Shown: piece after piece, positions 1 through 11,092 of the stretch
How positions within the stretch are numbered: the stretch's first letter is position 1
Layout: each line of letters begins with the position of its first letter
Assembly: GCA_022496805.1 (NCBI GenBank)
Contig: CM040089.1
Span: forward strand, 44,438,372-44,502,371
From: Pohlia nutans
Lineage: Eukaryota > Streptophyta > Bryopsida > Bryales > Mniaceae
DNA: 64,000 nucleotides
Direction of reading: 5' to 3'
Position numbers and translations under genes: made by a program
Notes under the pieces: model-generated
The model's input: the letters and a program-made list of their open reading frames with translations, nothing else
Told to the model about the DNA's origin: nothing
The model's database searches: none

Positions 1-1220
1 TTCAAAGATGACTTTCTTTTGGTTCTAAATAAATTTAATGCAATTTTGTAAAACCTTAAAAATGTCTTAAAACAACACTAAAAAGGCTTGTAAAAAGGAT
101 GGACATGCATGATATACATGTTCTAGATAGTTAGGGGTTAATTTCATTCTATACCTAACATCTTCAAGACTAAAAAAATAATCTTATTTCATCCATTAAA
201 AATAATAATAATAATTATTATTATTATTATTTCTCAAATTGCAATTAAAGTGCAATTTACATTTTTGGAATGAATTTGGACTTCAAACATTAATGATGAA
301 CATTGCATTTCATCATTTCTTCCAACTGAGTATCTTTGAGGACAACTACAATGTACAAGATTCTCACCAAAAAGTTGTAATATGAGGCTAAAAAAGTATT
401 ATATTTGACTTAGATATGCTCTTGACTAGGAAGCCACCATCCAAAGTGATACCATGTCATTCTCAGTTAACATCTTGAATTATAGCCCAACGTAACACTC
501 AAGAGACAAACATTCTGTCTATTGTGATTTGAATATTTATTCTAAAAGGACCTTTTAGCATTCAAGAATATGCTACTAATCTAATAGGTGAGTAGCCACT
601 CAATGTGGCACCATATCATGCACTAAAACCTTGAATAAAACTCCAATGTGGTAGCAAGGGGAACAATATTTTTTTTGGTGGTAAGCTAGATTTATTCTTT
701 TCTAAAAGGACTTTGAAGTGTTCAAGAATATGCTTTTGATTGGTACGTCACTAAAAATTGTGACACCATGTTAGTTACTAAAATCTTGAATTAAACTCCA
801 AATGACTGTAAGAACAAAATCATATATTTTATTTATGGCAAGTTGTATATTTCTTCAAGAAGAACCTTGTAGTCAATGCATAAGTTTGACACTTTCTTTA
901 GATTCCAAAGAACAATTTAGTTTTTTTTTTTTTTTTTTTTTTTTGGTAATCATATTTTCTACCGACTTGATAACATTTCAAAATTTCAATTACAAACCAA
1001 ACCCAAAATTTTAAAAAATCACAAAATTGTGGTATACAAATTAAACATGTATGTAGGATGCTGTATATATATATAAATGGGAAGCATAAATCAATCAACA
1101 TAATTCTAAATCTAAATGAGGCCGTCTTTCATAACACACCACTTTACTTCATACATCTTCAAAGTTGATAGAAAGTACTGGAAATTTGCCATTCCTACTC
1201 TCATGTATGCCTCTAAAGTC
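1..1220. other. AT-rich intergenic DNA with degenerate tandem repeat
   Basis: No gene is visible. From about 400 to 830 a degenerate unit of about 160 bp repeats three times; each copy has a '..CCACTnnnnnTGTGACACCAT..' type segment followed by 'CTTGAATTAAACTCCAA' (near 431, 593 and 747). There is an (AAT/ATT)n palindrome at 199-231 and a T-run at 920-944. A solitary element end, TTAGGGGTTAA, lies at about 130-140; its other end may lie left of the window. Confidence 0.5.
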
Positions 1221-1798
1221 TTAACCCCTAAACGTCCTCACCCCTCTCCAAATTCGGCAGTTTTGCAAAGATGCATTATAAAATGCATCTAAGAAGGATA
1301 TTTTGAATTTTATGTATTAATAAAAGTTGTACGTTATGAATTTTAGATTCTATCCATACAGTCAGATCTACGATTGCTATCACCAATATTTTGTATAAAA
1401 TTTGAAATTCAAAATTCAAAATTATTTTGTAATTCAAATACGAATAAGATATTGACAATCTGTGGATGAAATTTCTTCTGATCGGTTGCAATGTAATAAT
1501 CTAAGTGTAGTGATTTTTGGAGATTTTTTGGTTGCTTAATTTTATGAGTTTATTTTTTCAAGAGCACATTTAGACTAAAATCTTCGAAATTTTTGGTGAA
1601 TCATTGCAACATGAAACGAGGCATAAAAATTTCACAAATCATCCCCTTTCTAATCGGATCACACATGCATGAAGCTAACTTCGCATAAAATCTACCATAA
1701 AAATTTCACGCTGAAAAAAGATCACCACGAATGAGAATATGGGAAGAAATTATGTACAACATGTGTTTTTTTGCCCTGGTTGGGCAATTAGGGGTTAA
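1221..1798. mobile_element. TTAA-flanked non-autonomous element, family A copy 1
   Basis: This 578-bp unit is bounded by TTAA on both sides. Its ends are inverted: left TTAACCCCTAAACG, right (reverse complement) TTAACCCCTAATTGCCC. The interior aligns by eye with copies at 2026, 26516 and 43874. There is no transposase ORF. TTAA target duplication plus CCC-starting ends is the signature of piggyBac-type DNA transposons (Kolobok also uses TTAA); the assignment is inference. Confidence 0.7.
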
Positions 1799-2025
1799 GA
1801 GTCAAATCACACTATGAAAATGATTTTATGTAGTTTTGAATTGAGAAGCCTTTTTCACAAGAAGTTGGACTACAGTAGTTAGAATCATAAGTACATCATG
1901 CCACAACTTGATCATGTGAGGATATCTTTCAACATACTACACATTAAAAGAATAAATAATTCAATTTTGTTGGGACTACATGCAAGCAATAAAGAGGAAA
2001 CCAGAGAAGGAAAAATACTTTCTCT
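1799..2025. other. Short spacer between two family A elements
   Basis: AT-rich sequence with no gene or recognisable repeat. Confidence 0.4.
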
Positions 2026-2606
2026 TTAACCCCTAAATGCCTAGAGCCTTCTCCAAATTCAGTAGTTTTGCAAAGATGCATTATAAAATGCAGCTAAGAG
2101 GGATATTTTGAACTTGATGTATGAATAAAATTTGTACATTATGAATTTTAGATTCTATCCATACGGTTAGATCTATGATTGCTATCATCAATATTTTTGT
2201 ATAAAATTTGAAACTCAAAATTCAAAATTCTTTTGTAATTCAATTACGAATAAGATATTGACAATCTGAGGATGAAATTTGTTGTGATTGGTTGAAATGT
2301 AATACTCTAAGTGTAGTGATTTTTGGAGATTTTTTGGTTGCTTAATTTTATGAGTTGACTTTTTCAAGAGCACTTTTGATTCGTTTTGAACTAAGATCTT
2401 TGAAATTTTTGGTGAATCACTGCACCATGAAATGAGGCATAAAAATTTCACAAATCATCCCCTTTTTAATCGGTTCACACATGCATGAAGCTAACTTCCC
2501 ATAAAATTTGCATGCAAAAAGTGCAAAAAGTGCATGACGGATGAGAAAACATGGATGAAATCTGTACATTGTCCAAAAAATGGACGCTCAGGCAGTTAAG
2601 GGTTAA
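2026..2606. mobile_element. TTAA-flanked element, family A copy 2
   Basis: A 581-bp copy in the same orientation as the one at 1221, with clean ends: left TTAACCCCTAAATGCC and right (reverse complement) TTAACCCTTAACTGCC, both preceded by TTAA. Non-coding. The two neighbouring copies differ at many sites, so they are separate insertions or an old duplication. Confidence 0.75.
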
Positions 2607-3227
2607 AGGGAGGTTACACCAAAGTTGAGGATTTTAGTTTGAGAGAGTATGAATAAAATCTTCTTTTAATTTTTGGTTTTATAAAAAACCCCTTCTTTTA
2701 AAGTTTTTGGTTTTCATAAAAAATACCCAATTTGAAAATATTAGTGTTTGGAGACACTCTAAATCTCAAAATGCAATTCACAAATTGGTAATTTTATCCC
2801 TTTCTTTTAGTGTTAAAAATTATGCTTATAATTGGTGAGTCACCCCTAATGTAATATTATGCATTCACTGAAATTTTCAAGAATATTTTTCCTTCGATGA
2901 CCTTTTGTGACCTTCAAAAACATTATGAAATAGTCAAAATGTAGTATTTGATTTTACAAATGCAAACCCAACTTGATTCTGCTTTTAGAAATACTACATG
3001 TAATTTAGTGAAACTTTATAAATTCTCAAAAGATTAATTTCATTTATACCAAAAAGACATAATTTTTTTCAAGATTAATAAAAAACATCTTATATCATAT
3101 ATGAATTTAGAAAATTTTGTTGGTCGAAATACACATAAAAGTATACTTTCACATATTTGAAATGAACTGGAACGTCAAACATCAATGAACGCCAATTGCA
3201 ACCCACCATTTGTTTGATGTAGGTACA
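2607..3227. other. AT-rich intergenic repeat DNA
   Basis: No gene. The stretch from about 2820 to 3220 is a diverged relative of the sequence near 150-650: the same order of 'TTTCATTTATACC', 'CTTCAAACATTAATGA' and 'CAAGAATAT' type blocks. It looks like an old segmental duplication on either side of the family A elements. Confidence 0.4.
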
Positions 3228-3985
3228 TTAACCCTTTAGTGCCCAGGGTGGTTTTGGAGAAACCAGAGTTTTTTTGGTGATTTTTCTCTTAAAACTCTCT
3301 CTATTCAAATTATGGATACTATTAATAGTATTAACCGTATAAATGTAAGCATAACTTAATTAAACAAGTGCCAGTTAAACCTTGGTAAGATCGGACCGTT
3401 GGATTGGAAGATTATAGTATATCTTTGAACCGTATAATGCACACTCAAAAATGAGATTTTGGAGGGTGTGTGACTTCAAAGTTAAATAGAATTTGGGTTA
3501 AATTTTCAAAAATAAAAGTGAAGAGGTTCAGCAATGACCTATGTCAACACCTCTCCGTTGCAATCTTTCATGTCAAGAATGGACTCACACATAATTATTG
3601 TGAATTTTATAAGTGATAGTGACTTATCCATATACGGTTTAGGACAAAAAATTATACGTTAAAATATGAAAGGAGTTGATACATTGATCAAGATCGAAAT
3701 ACATACATTAATGAAACATGAACAAGAGAACACAATCCAAAAAATAAAACAAGATAACAAACTTCCATACACAAGAAATACCACATAGTACATGTGCTGT
3801 ATTTGTAAGTATTTAGTGTATTTTCAAGTATTTGCAGTATTTTCACTTTTTGTTCATAGGTATTTTGATAGTTGCACAGCTCCAAATTGAAATTTATTTT
3901 TTCTAGAAGATGTATATTATAAGTCCCCAACTCTGAACATCACAATTCAAAATCCAATTGTTCATGGATTCTCCGTTATTTGCGT

Positions 3986-4197
3986 TGTTAGGAATCCATT
4001 CCTATTGACGCTCTTACATAATAACTCAAGGTTTCTTATAATATATTCTTTATTAATATCCATAAGTAAACAAGATGACAAGTGAGAGGAAAAGCTTCCT
4101 CTCACTTGTTATAAGGAAGACACCATAACCATCCTAACCATCCTAACTACCTCTTTGCTAAGTACTAGTAAGTCCAGATGAGTGTCTACTCGTAACA
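3986..4197 (-). repeat. 3' LTR of the chromovirus
   Basis: This 212-bp repeat is identical to 9628-9839 except T at 4179 versus C at 9821. It contains a perfect 14-bp stem with a 4-nt loop (4078-4109). The pol stop codon (4158-4160) lies within it. Confidence 0.95.
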
Positions 4198-6437
4198 TTA
4201 CTCCTCCCATAAGGTTGAAAGGTGCGGGCCCTCCTTCTACGCGAAGTTGATCCTACCGCATCCGGGTGCCAACGGTGAAAATCCCGAACTGCGTCAGCCG
4301 CATTCCGCAGATTCTCCACCGGTTCCCAGGAATTTTCCTCTGGCCCATATCCTTCCCAACTGATTAAATACTGTAACTTCCGCCACCGGCCGTGCAGCCG
4401 AGAGTCCAAGACAGCATGAACCTCCCACTGAACATCCCCGTCGGGTGTAATAATCGGTGGAGGAGGTTGTCGACGCCGCCCCTCGATGGTGTCCTCGTGG
4501 TACCGCTGTAGAAGGTTAACATGAAACACATCATGAATTCGAAGGGTCTTGGGAAGCTTAAGTTTGTAAACCAAGTTAGAAAGCCTGGCAATAATTGGAA
4601 ATGGACCGAGGAATCGTGATGCGAATTTCTTGGAAGGAGCCGTCGTTGAAATATTCTCATGTCGTAGGAATACCTTCTCACCTACTTGGAATGTGGGTTG
4701 AACCTGCACTCCTTGATTGTAATAGCGTTGAGCTCGCACACTTGCGATGTCGATCATAGTCTTCACCTCGTTGTGTACATCCTGAAGATGCCTTATACGG
4801 TCCTCTGCTGCCGGAACGGTGGTCGAGGTCGGAGTAGTGAAAGATAATACAGGATGATACCCATATGTTGCATAAAACGGGCAAAAGCCAGTCGACGAAT
4901 GAGTGGAATTATTATATGCGAATTCAGCTAACGGAAGTAAGTCGGCCCAGTCATCCTGACGACGAGTAGTGAACATACGCAAATATTGTTCCAAAATCTG
5001 GTTTATTCTTTCTGTTTGGCCGTTGGATTGAGGATGGAACGCCGTTGTTGTAGAAGGATTAATACAGAGGAGTTGACATAAGTGGCGCATGAACTTTGAT
5101 ATAAACACAGTCCCTCGGTCAGAAATAATATCCTGGGGAGTACCATGAAGCTTCCATATGTGTTGTAAATATAATGACGCTGTGCCATTAGCACCAATGG
5201 TTTCTTTCATAGGAATAAAGTGAGCCAATTTGGTATTTTTGTCGACCACCACTAGGATAGAATCATAACCATTGCTTATCGGAAGTTTAACAATAAAATC
5301 CACTGTTACTTTTTTCCAAGGAGCGTCGGCGGCGGGAATAGGTTGCAAAAGTCCGTAGCGAGCATGGTGGGTGGGCTTGGAACGCTGGCATGTATCACAG
5401 CCATCGACGTAGCGGTGAACATAACGGCACAGTGATGGCCAATAAAAATCCCGAGACACCAGCTCGAGGGTCTTGGCACGTCCTTGATGGCCTACAGCAG
5501 GGGCGTCGTGACGCGAGCGTAAAATCTGTCGGCGAAGTTCCTCGTGGTCAGGAACAAAAACTGCTCCTTCGAAACGGAGAAGGCCGTCCTCCCAGGTGTA
5601 TGCCTGGAACCGACGACGAACGTCTGCAGGTGCTGCCCTCGGGTTGTTTTCAAAGAACGCCAATATTGGCCTAAGCTTGGGGTCCTGTCTCAGGTTTTCC
5701 TTTATCTGAGTAAAGATGCGCGCGTCAGTCCACACCGGCTCGATTTGTTCCAAGTAAGCGAGGCGCAAGAAAGGCCGAGGGTTCTCATTTGTCCCATCCA
5801 TAACATCCACCCGTCGAGATAATACATCGGCCCTTCCATTCAAAGAGCCTGGCCGGTGGTGGATGACCAAATCAAAGGCCGAAAGCATCTCAGACCAGCG
5901 AGCTTGACGTCTGTTGAGATGTTTTGTAGATAGAAATTGTTCTAAGTTTTTATGATCGGAAATGACACGAACCTGGTGAGGAGAACCCTCGAGGTAAACG
6001 CGCCAATCGCGGAATGCTAGCACAATGCTTAGAAGTTCTTTGTCGTAAATATCATAGTTCTTTTCAGCGGGGTTCATCTTAGAGCTCCGAAATGCACAGG
6101 GATGAAGATGTCCATCATCACCCCTTTGAGACAGGATGCCCCCGGTGGCTGTGTCAGAAGCGTCTGTCTCTACCACAAATGGCTTCTTGAAATTGGGATG
6201 GATTAATACCGGAGCCTTGAGAAACCGGGACCGAAGATTTGTGAATGCAGCATCGGCCGTAGGAGTCCACTGAAAACTGTGGCCTTTCTGTGTTAAATTT
6301 GTCAAAGGAACTGCAACGTGTGAGTAATCGACTATAAAGCGTCTGTAAAAATTTGTAAAACCAAGAAACGCTTGGAGTTCTTTTATCGTTGTTGGAGTCG
6401 GCCAGTCTTTAATAACTTGAACTTTGTCTTGACACAT
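4158..6437 (-). pseudogene. pol part 2: RNase H, integrase and chromodomain
   Basis: Continues pol after an in-frame TAG (6438-6440). Visible in order: end of RT; RNase H with VVETDASD, the KELL segment, VISDHKNLEQF and RADVLSRR; a zinc-binding HHCC segment (H-x3-H, CDTC); an integrase core with VTVDF, IISDRGTVF and NGQTERINQ giving the D,D,E triad; and a C-terminal chromodomain (LISWEGYGPEENSWEP). About 759 codons are open with no further stop. The ATG just after the TAG is in the same frame, but the TAG splits the RT/RNase H junction, so it is unlikely to be a natural start. The product would insert the element's cDNA, the chromodomain steering it to marked chromatin. Confidence 0.9.
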
Positions 6438-7889
6438 CTAAAGGCCATTCGCAGATACTGTCATGCCCAGAAATTCGACTGAATCTTTATGAAATTCACA
6501 CTTGGCGGCCTTTGCATAAAGACCATGCTTGCATAACCTCTGCAAAACCTCGCGAACCACGGCTTGATGATCCTCTAAATTGGTAGAAAAAATAAGGATA
6601 TCATCCAAGTACACTACCACTGAGATGTCTAATAGATCGCTGAAAATGTTTTGCATGTGAGCTTGGAATTGTGCCGGGGCATTGGTTAACCCAAATGGCA
6701 TGACCAAATTCTCGTATAACCCGTAACGAGTTTTAAAAGCGGTCTTGAATTCATGCCCAGGAGCCATACGAATTCTATGATAAGCTTGGCGAACATCCAA
6801 CTTCGTAAATATTTTTGCACCAGTGAGGCGGTCCGTGAGCTCTGGAATCAAGGGCAATGGATAACGGTTTCGCACCGTGACATTGTTGAGGTTGCGATAA
6901 TCTACACAAAATCGAATAGAGCCGTCTTTCTTCTTGGCGAAAACAATAGAGGCTGAAACGGGGGACTTGGACCTCCGGATCCACCCTTTGCCCAAGTTTT
7001 CCTCGAGATAACGTCGAAGCTCCTCCAATTCAATCGGGGACATAGGACGCAATCCTGTATTACGAGGTTCCTGGCCTTCCTTAAATTCTATTTTCATGTT
7101 GGCGGAACCATGGTTTGGAAGTTCGTTAGCCGCTTCCTCACTGAACACCTCGCTTAAGTCTGCATACACTGCCGGAATAGGTGTGGGCTCAACAGAGGTC
7201 ACCTCAGAAATCTCCAGGCAATAGATTGCTGCTTCCCGTGTTAACTGATGAAAATCTGTCTGCGACACCCGGTTGGGCCCGGTTGTTCGTGGTTGGTGAT
7301 TTGCTGGTTTCTCCCCGTGGCCTTCCTCCCGGGATAAACCACTGAAACACGTATGTCGGCAATAGAGAGAGTCGAACAACACCTTTTGCTGAGACCATCG
7401 GATGGTTGGGTCATGGCGAACAAGCCAAGGAATGCCAAGGATACAGTTATAACGCCCCGTGTTGGTGATGTCCGCAAGTAACTTCTCCTGATGATCTCCC
7501 ACGGTCAAGTCTACGGTTGCTTCGTGAGTGATGAGTCCAGAGCTGATAACTCGGCCATCAATGACTCGAACCTCCCGTGGTGTAGCTTTCAACCTGATAG
7601 TAGCATTACAGTGCTTGGCAAAGTCAGGGTGCATGAACACTCTTGTTGCACCGGAGTCCACAAGTGCCACGGCCGACACTTTGTTCATATGCACATTCAT
7701 AGTCAGATGTTTCTCCATATCTATGGTAGCATGGACACATAAAGCCAAAATATAATTTTCTTTATTTATATAAGAGCTATTACATGTAGCAGAGTCATTT
7801 GAGTTCGGACGTAGAGGCGTGTGACGTGCCTCCTTATTATTAGTACCCGGGTACTGCCTCCAAGTGTTCAGTCCCGGGCTGCTCCTTTT
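6438..7889 (-). pseudogene. pol part 1: protease and reverse transcriptase
   Basis: The frame is open from the gag/pol overlap (about 7889) to TAG at 6438-6440 and has no ATG near its beginning, which fits expression by frameshift from gag. The protease carries ALVDSGAT (Asp-Ser-Gly active site). RT motifs follow: KKDGSIRFCVDYRNLN, the TKLDVRQAYH segment, MPFGLTNAPAQFQ and the catalytic VVYLDDILIFS. It is in the -1 frame relative to gag. The terminating TAG lies at the RT/RNase H boundary where related elements read through. Confidence 0.9.
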
Positions 7890-7892
7890 CCC
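7846..7892 (-). promoter_or_regulatory. Predicted -1 programmed frameshift signal, gag/pol
   Basis: Read on the minus strand, the gag zero frame contains G GGA AAA (7886-7892), a valid X XXY YYZ slippery heptamer. After a 7-nt spacer come CCCGGGACT (7870-7878) and AGTACCCGGG (7846-7855), which pair into a 9-bp stem with one bulged A and a 14-nt loop. The gag TGA (7868-7870) lies in the stem. Slipping back one base enters exactly the open pol frame. Everything here is read from sequence except that it functions. Confidence 0.75.
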
Positions 7893-8920
7893 GAGCCTTC
7901 ATCGTCAGTAGCAGCCAACGTAAGGGGCTTGGAAGGATTAGTAGGACACCGTGAACGTATGTGACCCATCTTCCCACACCCCCAGCACCTTCCTTGACGT
8001 TGATACTCTAATCTGTCAGCCGCTGTCTTAGCAAGAGTTGTAGATGCGGTGTACGTGGCATCTAATTCCATGGGAGTGGGACCGGTTGACATCGAAGGTG
8101 GCCGGGATCGTGCAGCATATTCTCGTGGTGCCGAAGTGGACCCCGTAGGCCGCCGGTGTTGTTGTCGCGTCCAGAGTCTATCGTCAATTCTTGAAGCCAT
8201 AGACATCTATTCTTGGAGAGTGCGAGGCTGAGTCTCAGCGGTTGCGATGGAATCGAGAAGATCGTCTTTTAAACCAGCGCGAAACCGAGCCACGAGACTT
8301 GGCTCATTCCACTCTACTTGGCCCGCATGTTCGTTGAATGTTGAGATATAATTAGCCACAACGCCAGTCTGTCGAATGTTTGCAAGGCGGTCGTCAGCAT
8401 TGCCGCGTCGATCTATCTCACTTTAAACAGCCATAAGAGCCCTCCGGAAAGCTTCGTAATTGTGCAGTAAATCATGAGACCTGCCTTCATCCAAGGCTTG
8501 AAGGATGGGTATAGCCCAGTTCTGAGCTGCCCCTGTTAAGTAGGAAAGAGCATACGCTACCTTATCCTCGTCAGAATTATAAGTGTCAGGGTTGCTTCGA
8601 AAAATCAGTCGAAGTTGAGCGAACCACTTGTATACCTCTCCTCCCTTTTTTCCAGTGAACTTATCCGGTTTCGCCACCTTGAGTGCCTTGCCGCGGTGGT
8701 GTTCCCCTTGATATAAGTTGGAATTTGACACCGCGGTTTCTCCATCATGCAACGGTGTAGGGAGAGGAGGAGTTGCTCGTTCAGAAATTTGTTGAACAAT
8801 ATGAGGAATCGCCGCTTGGAAAACATTCTGAACCTGTTGTTGTATAAACATAGCCTAGTCGGGCCCTGCTTCATTTGGCACAGGCGGAACACCTTCCGTG
8901 TTAAGTCTTTCTTGATCCAT
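7868..8920 (-). pseudogene. gag polyprotein with three in-frame stops
   Basis: The frame starts at ATG 8918-8920 and ends with TGA 7868-7870, about 350 codons. The middle is a retrotransposon gag domain (KPDKFTGKKGGEVYKW, ALSYLTGAAQNWA), and a CCHC zinc knuckle (CWGCGKMGHIRSRCP) is near the C-terminus. In-frame stops are TAG at 8856-8858, TAA at 8423-8425 and TAG at 8207-8209; the sequence on both sides of each is clearly gag in one frame, so these are point stops, not frameshifts. It would package element RNA if intact. Confidence 0.85.
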
Positions 8921-9616
8921 GGTTACTGGTCCTTATCTTCTGTAATATGTTGTATCAAGATTGCACCTCCATTATCCAATGTCACCATCGAACAGCCTTG
9001 ATGGCAAGATGGTCAAAATCAAATACTGCAGATAATGGATTTTATTCCAATTTCACTTTTTCTTGAGCATCTCGCTGTTCGTGATTTTTTTTATTTTTTT
9101 TATTTTTTTTCATTCGCTATTTGTGATTTTCAGAAACTCAGCGATTTATTTCAGCCTCTATAATTGATCATCTTTGATTTGATACACCACCTCGTATAGC
9201 TTCACAAATTTGTGAGCAAGTACAAAGGTCAAGTCTCCCATCATACTCGAACTCAATTACGCTTGTATCATTTTTGAATGCTACTTGTAGCAATTTAAGA
9301 TGACAGCAAAATGACAGTCTTCAATGCAAAGTATTTAGGGTTGCAACGTCGAAAATAATTCAGGCGTCCAAGAATACTTAAAAGCTTCACTCGTTTCTCC
9401 AATACCTCATCCATTTGATTTTCTTGTATCAATTTAACTCCGAGAAGTCGAAATAGATAGGTCAGTGATTACTGCTTGGTTGAGAATGACATTCTGCAGT
9501 GGTGATCATTGTAAACAATATTTGATGCCAATGAGAGCCATGCAAGGAAGCTCGAATTTGATCTCATCCTCTTGCCTTCATATCCTGCATGTTTCCTAAG
9601 AGCGTGAACACTCGTG

Positions 9617-9625
9617 ACTTGTCAT
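9617..9625 (-). promoter_or_regulatory. Candidate self-priming primer-binding site
   Basis: Reading the minus strand, ATGACAAGT starts 2 nt after the 5' LTR. It is the exact complement of ACTTGTCAT at LTR positions 115-123 (9717-9725), which lies about 30 nt after a TATAA box (9751-9755) and so is near the expected RNA 5' end. This is the arrangement of Tf1-type self-priming. No tRNA-complementary TGG site is present. Confidence 0.5.
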
Positions 9626-9627
9626 AA

Positions 9628-9839
9628 TGTTAGGAATCCATTCCTATTGACGCTCTTACATAATAACTCAAGGTTTCTTATAATATATTCTTTATTAATA
9701 TCCATAAGTAAACAAGATGACAAGTGAGAGGAAAAGCTTCCTCTCACTTGTTATAAGGAAGACACCATAACCATCCTAACCATCCTAACTACCTCTTTGC
9801 TAAGTACTAGTAAGTCCAGACGAGTGTCTACTCGTAACA
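9628..9839 (-). repeat. 5' LTR of the chromovirus
   Basis: 212 bp, acting as promoter for the minus-strand element. TATAA at 9751-9755 predicts transcription starting near 9725. The perfect inverted repeat ACAAGTGAGAGGAA / TTCCTCTCACTTGT lies between the TATA box and the predicted start and just past it. Confidence 0.95.
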
Positions 9840-9895
9840 TGCGTTTTTGACACATCAGTGACCACAATGTGGTCTCCTGGGCACTAAAGGGTTAA

Positions 9896-11092
9896 AGGCA
9901 GTGTTGATTTTTCACAAGGACCCTGACAAGTCCCGGGACATGCGCTCTAAAAACATTTATATCCTGTGGACGGGGTATCCAAAAAAATATCGGTTTTTGG
10001 ACGTGTTAGAATGATTTTGGAAATTTTGTCAAATTATATTCAAAATCTATTTTATCTAAGAAAAAATTAGTACAAATTCCACTTGAACATGTCATGTATG
10101 ACATATCAGTGACAAGAAAAATAAATTCAAATGAAAAATCTCCATTCCAAATTGTAGTCTTCAAATACTTGAGTCTCTTGAATACAATATCTACAAACCA
10201 CACGAATTAGATTCTTTTTTAATATGACATCAAAGACACTAATGTATTGTACAACCATGATATCAAGTAAAGAATCACAAATTCTTCAAATTTGGTACAA
10301 ACATATTGAAAAAAGACACCAAAGTTTTGTGTTAGCATTTAATCAAGAGGATGGATTCTTTTCTTTCATGTTTCTTCAAACAACCATCACAACATTCCGA
10401 ATAATGTTTTCCACCGAAATGTTTGCATACAAAATGCGCATTAGAGCATCCAAAGTCACCAGCTTCAACCCCGTTCTCATATGGCTCTTGATCAAGTTTT
10501 TGTACTAACCGGAATCACCATAATCTTCCTCCACAACTTATTTAGGCCAATTGGTTGACCACTTTGGAGTTGTACAGTACATGCGAATTCCCAGACCTCA
10601 AACAATGATTTGGAACTCCCATGCCTCAAAACAATGATTTGGCAGGAATCATTTCCCTCGTGGTCTGTACCATCTCCAAACACTCACCCTGACATTGGTC
10701 TTGGTCTTTATTAGTAACCTAGAACTTCACAAAAAGCCTGTTTTTTTTTTTTTTTTTTTTTTTTTTTGTTTTTGTTTTTTTAAATTTGTTTTTTGTTTTT
10801 AACCTAAACTCATTTTACCTTTTTATCGAGACGGGTCATTTTTTTTAAAACCGATTTTGGGACTTGTTTTTTTTTCACCAATCGATCCGTGGACGTGTTG
10901 ATTTTTCTTTTGGGACGGCTTCATTTTTTTTTCCATGTCAATGGAGACTTTTGGACATGGAACAGCTTAAAACTTTGTGAAAAAGCAAGCCTGCTTCAAG
11001 GCAATTGCAACTCCACTAACTTATATAAGATTCTTACCAAAAAGTGCTAGTGTAAGCCAAAAGACAAACAGCAATATTATAATAGATCCATT
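9896..11092. other. AT-rich intergenic DNA with T-runs
   Basis: No gene is supported; short ORFs here lack recognisable domains. A near-pure T tract spans about 10741-10767 and further T-rich blocks lie to 10930. Confidence 0.4.

Larger units (their letters stand above)
3986..9839 (-). mobile_element. Complete Ty3/gypsy chromovirus LTR retrotransposon
   Basis: The element is 5,854 bp and lies on the minus strand. Both LTRs are 212 bp (TG...CA) with one visible difference, and the flanks carry an identical TGCGT duplication (3981-3985 and 9840-9844). Gene order is gag, protease, reverse transcriptase, RNase H, integrase, chromodomain. A purine-rich tract (GGGAGGAG) abuts the 3' LTR near 4200-4208. 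No tRNA-type TGG primer site follows the 5' LTR. The chromodomain and the fungal-like integrase suggest a Tcn1-type chromovirus, known from mosses, lycophytes and fungi; that clade call is from memory. In-frame stops in gag (three) and pol (one) mean this copy is probably defective although very young. Confidence 0.95.
3228..9895. mobile_element. TTAA-flanked element F, split by the retrotransposon
   Basis: Left end TTAACCCTTTAGTGCCCAGG (3228) and right end CCTGGGCACTAAAGGGTTAA (ending 9895) are perfect 20-bp inverted repeats including the TTAA. Removing the LTR element at 3986-9839 and one copy of its 5-bp target duplication leaves about 809 bp of non-coding DNA. F is therefore older than the retrotransposon in it. 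It belongs to the same TTAA/CCC class as families A to E. Confidence 0.8.

Noticed and set aside
4158..6437. Pol part 2 as an independent gene with its own ATG
   Set aside because: The ATG follows directly on a TAG inside the RT/RNase H region and the frame is continuous with part 1, so the TAG is more likely a premature stop.
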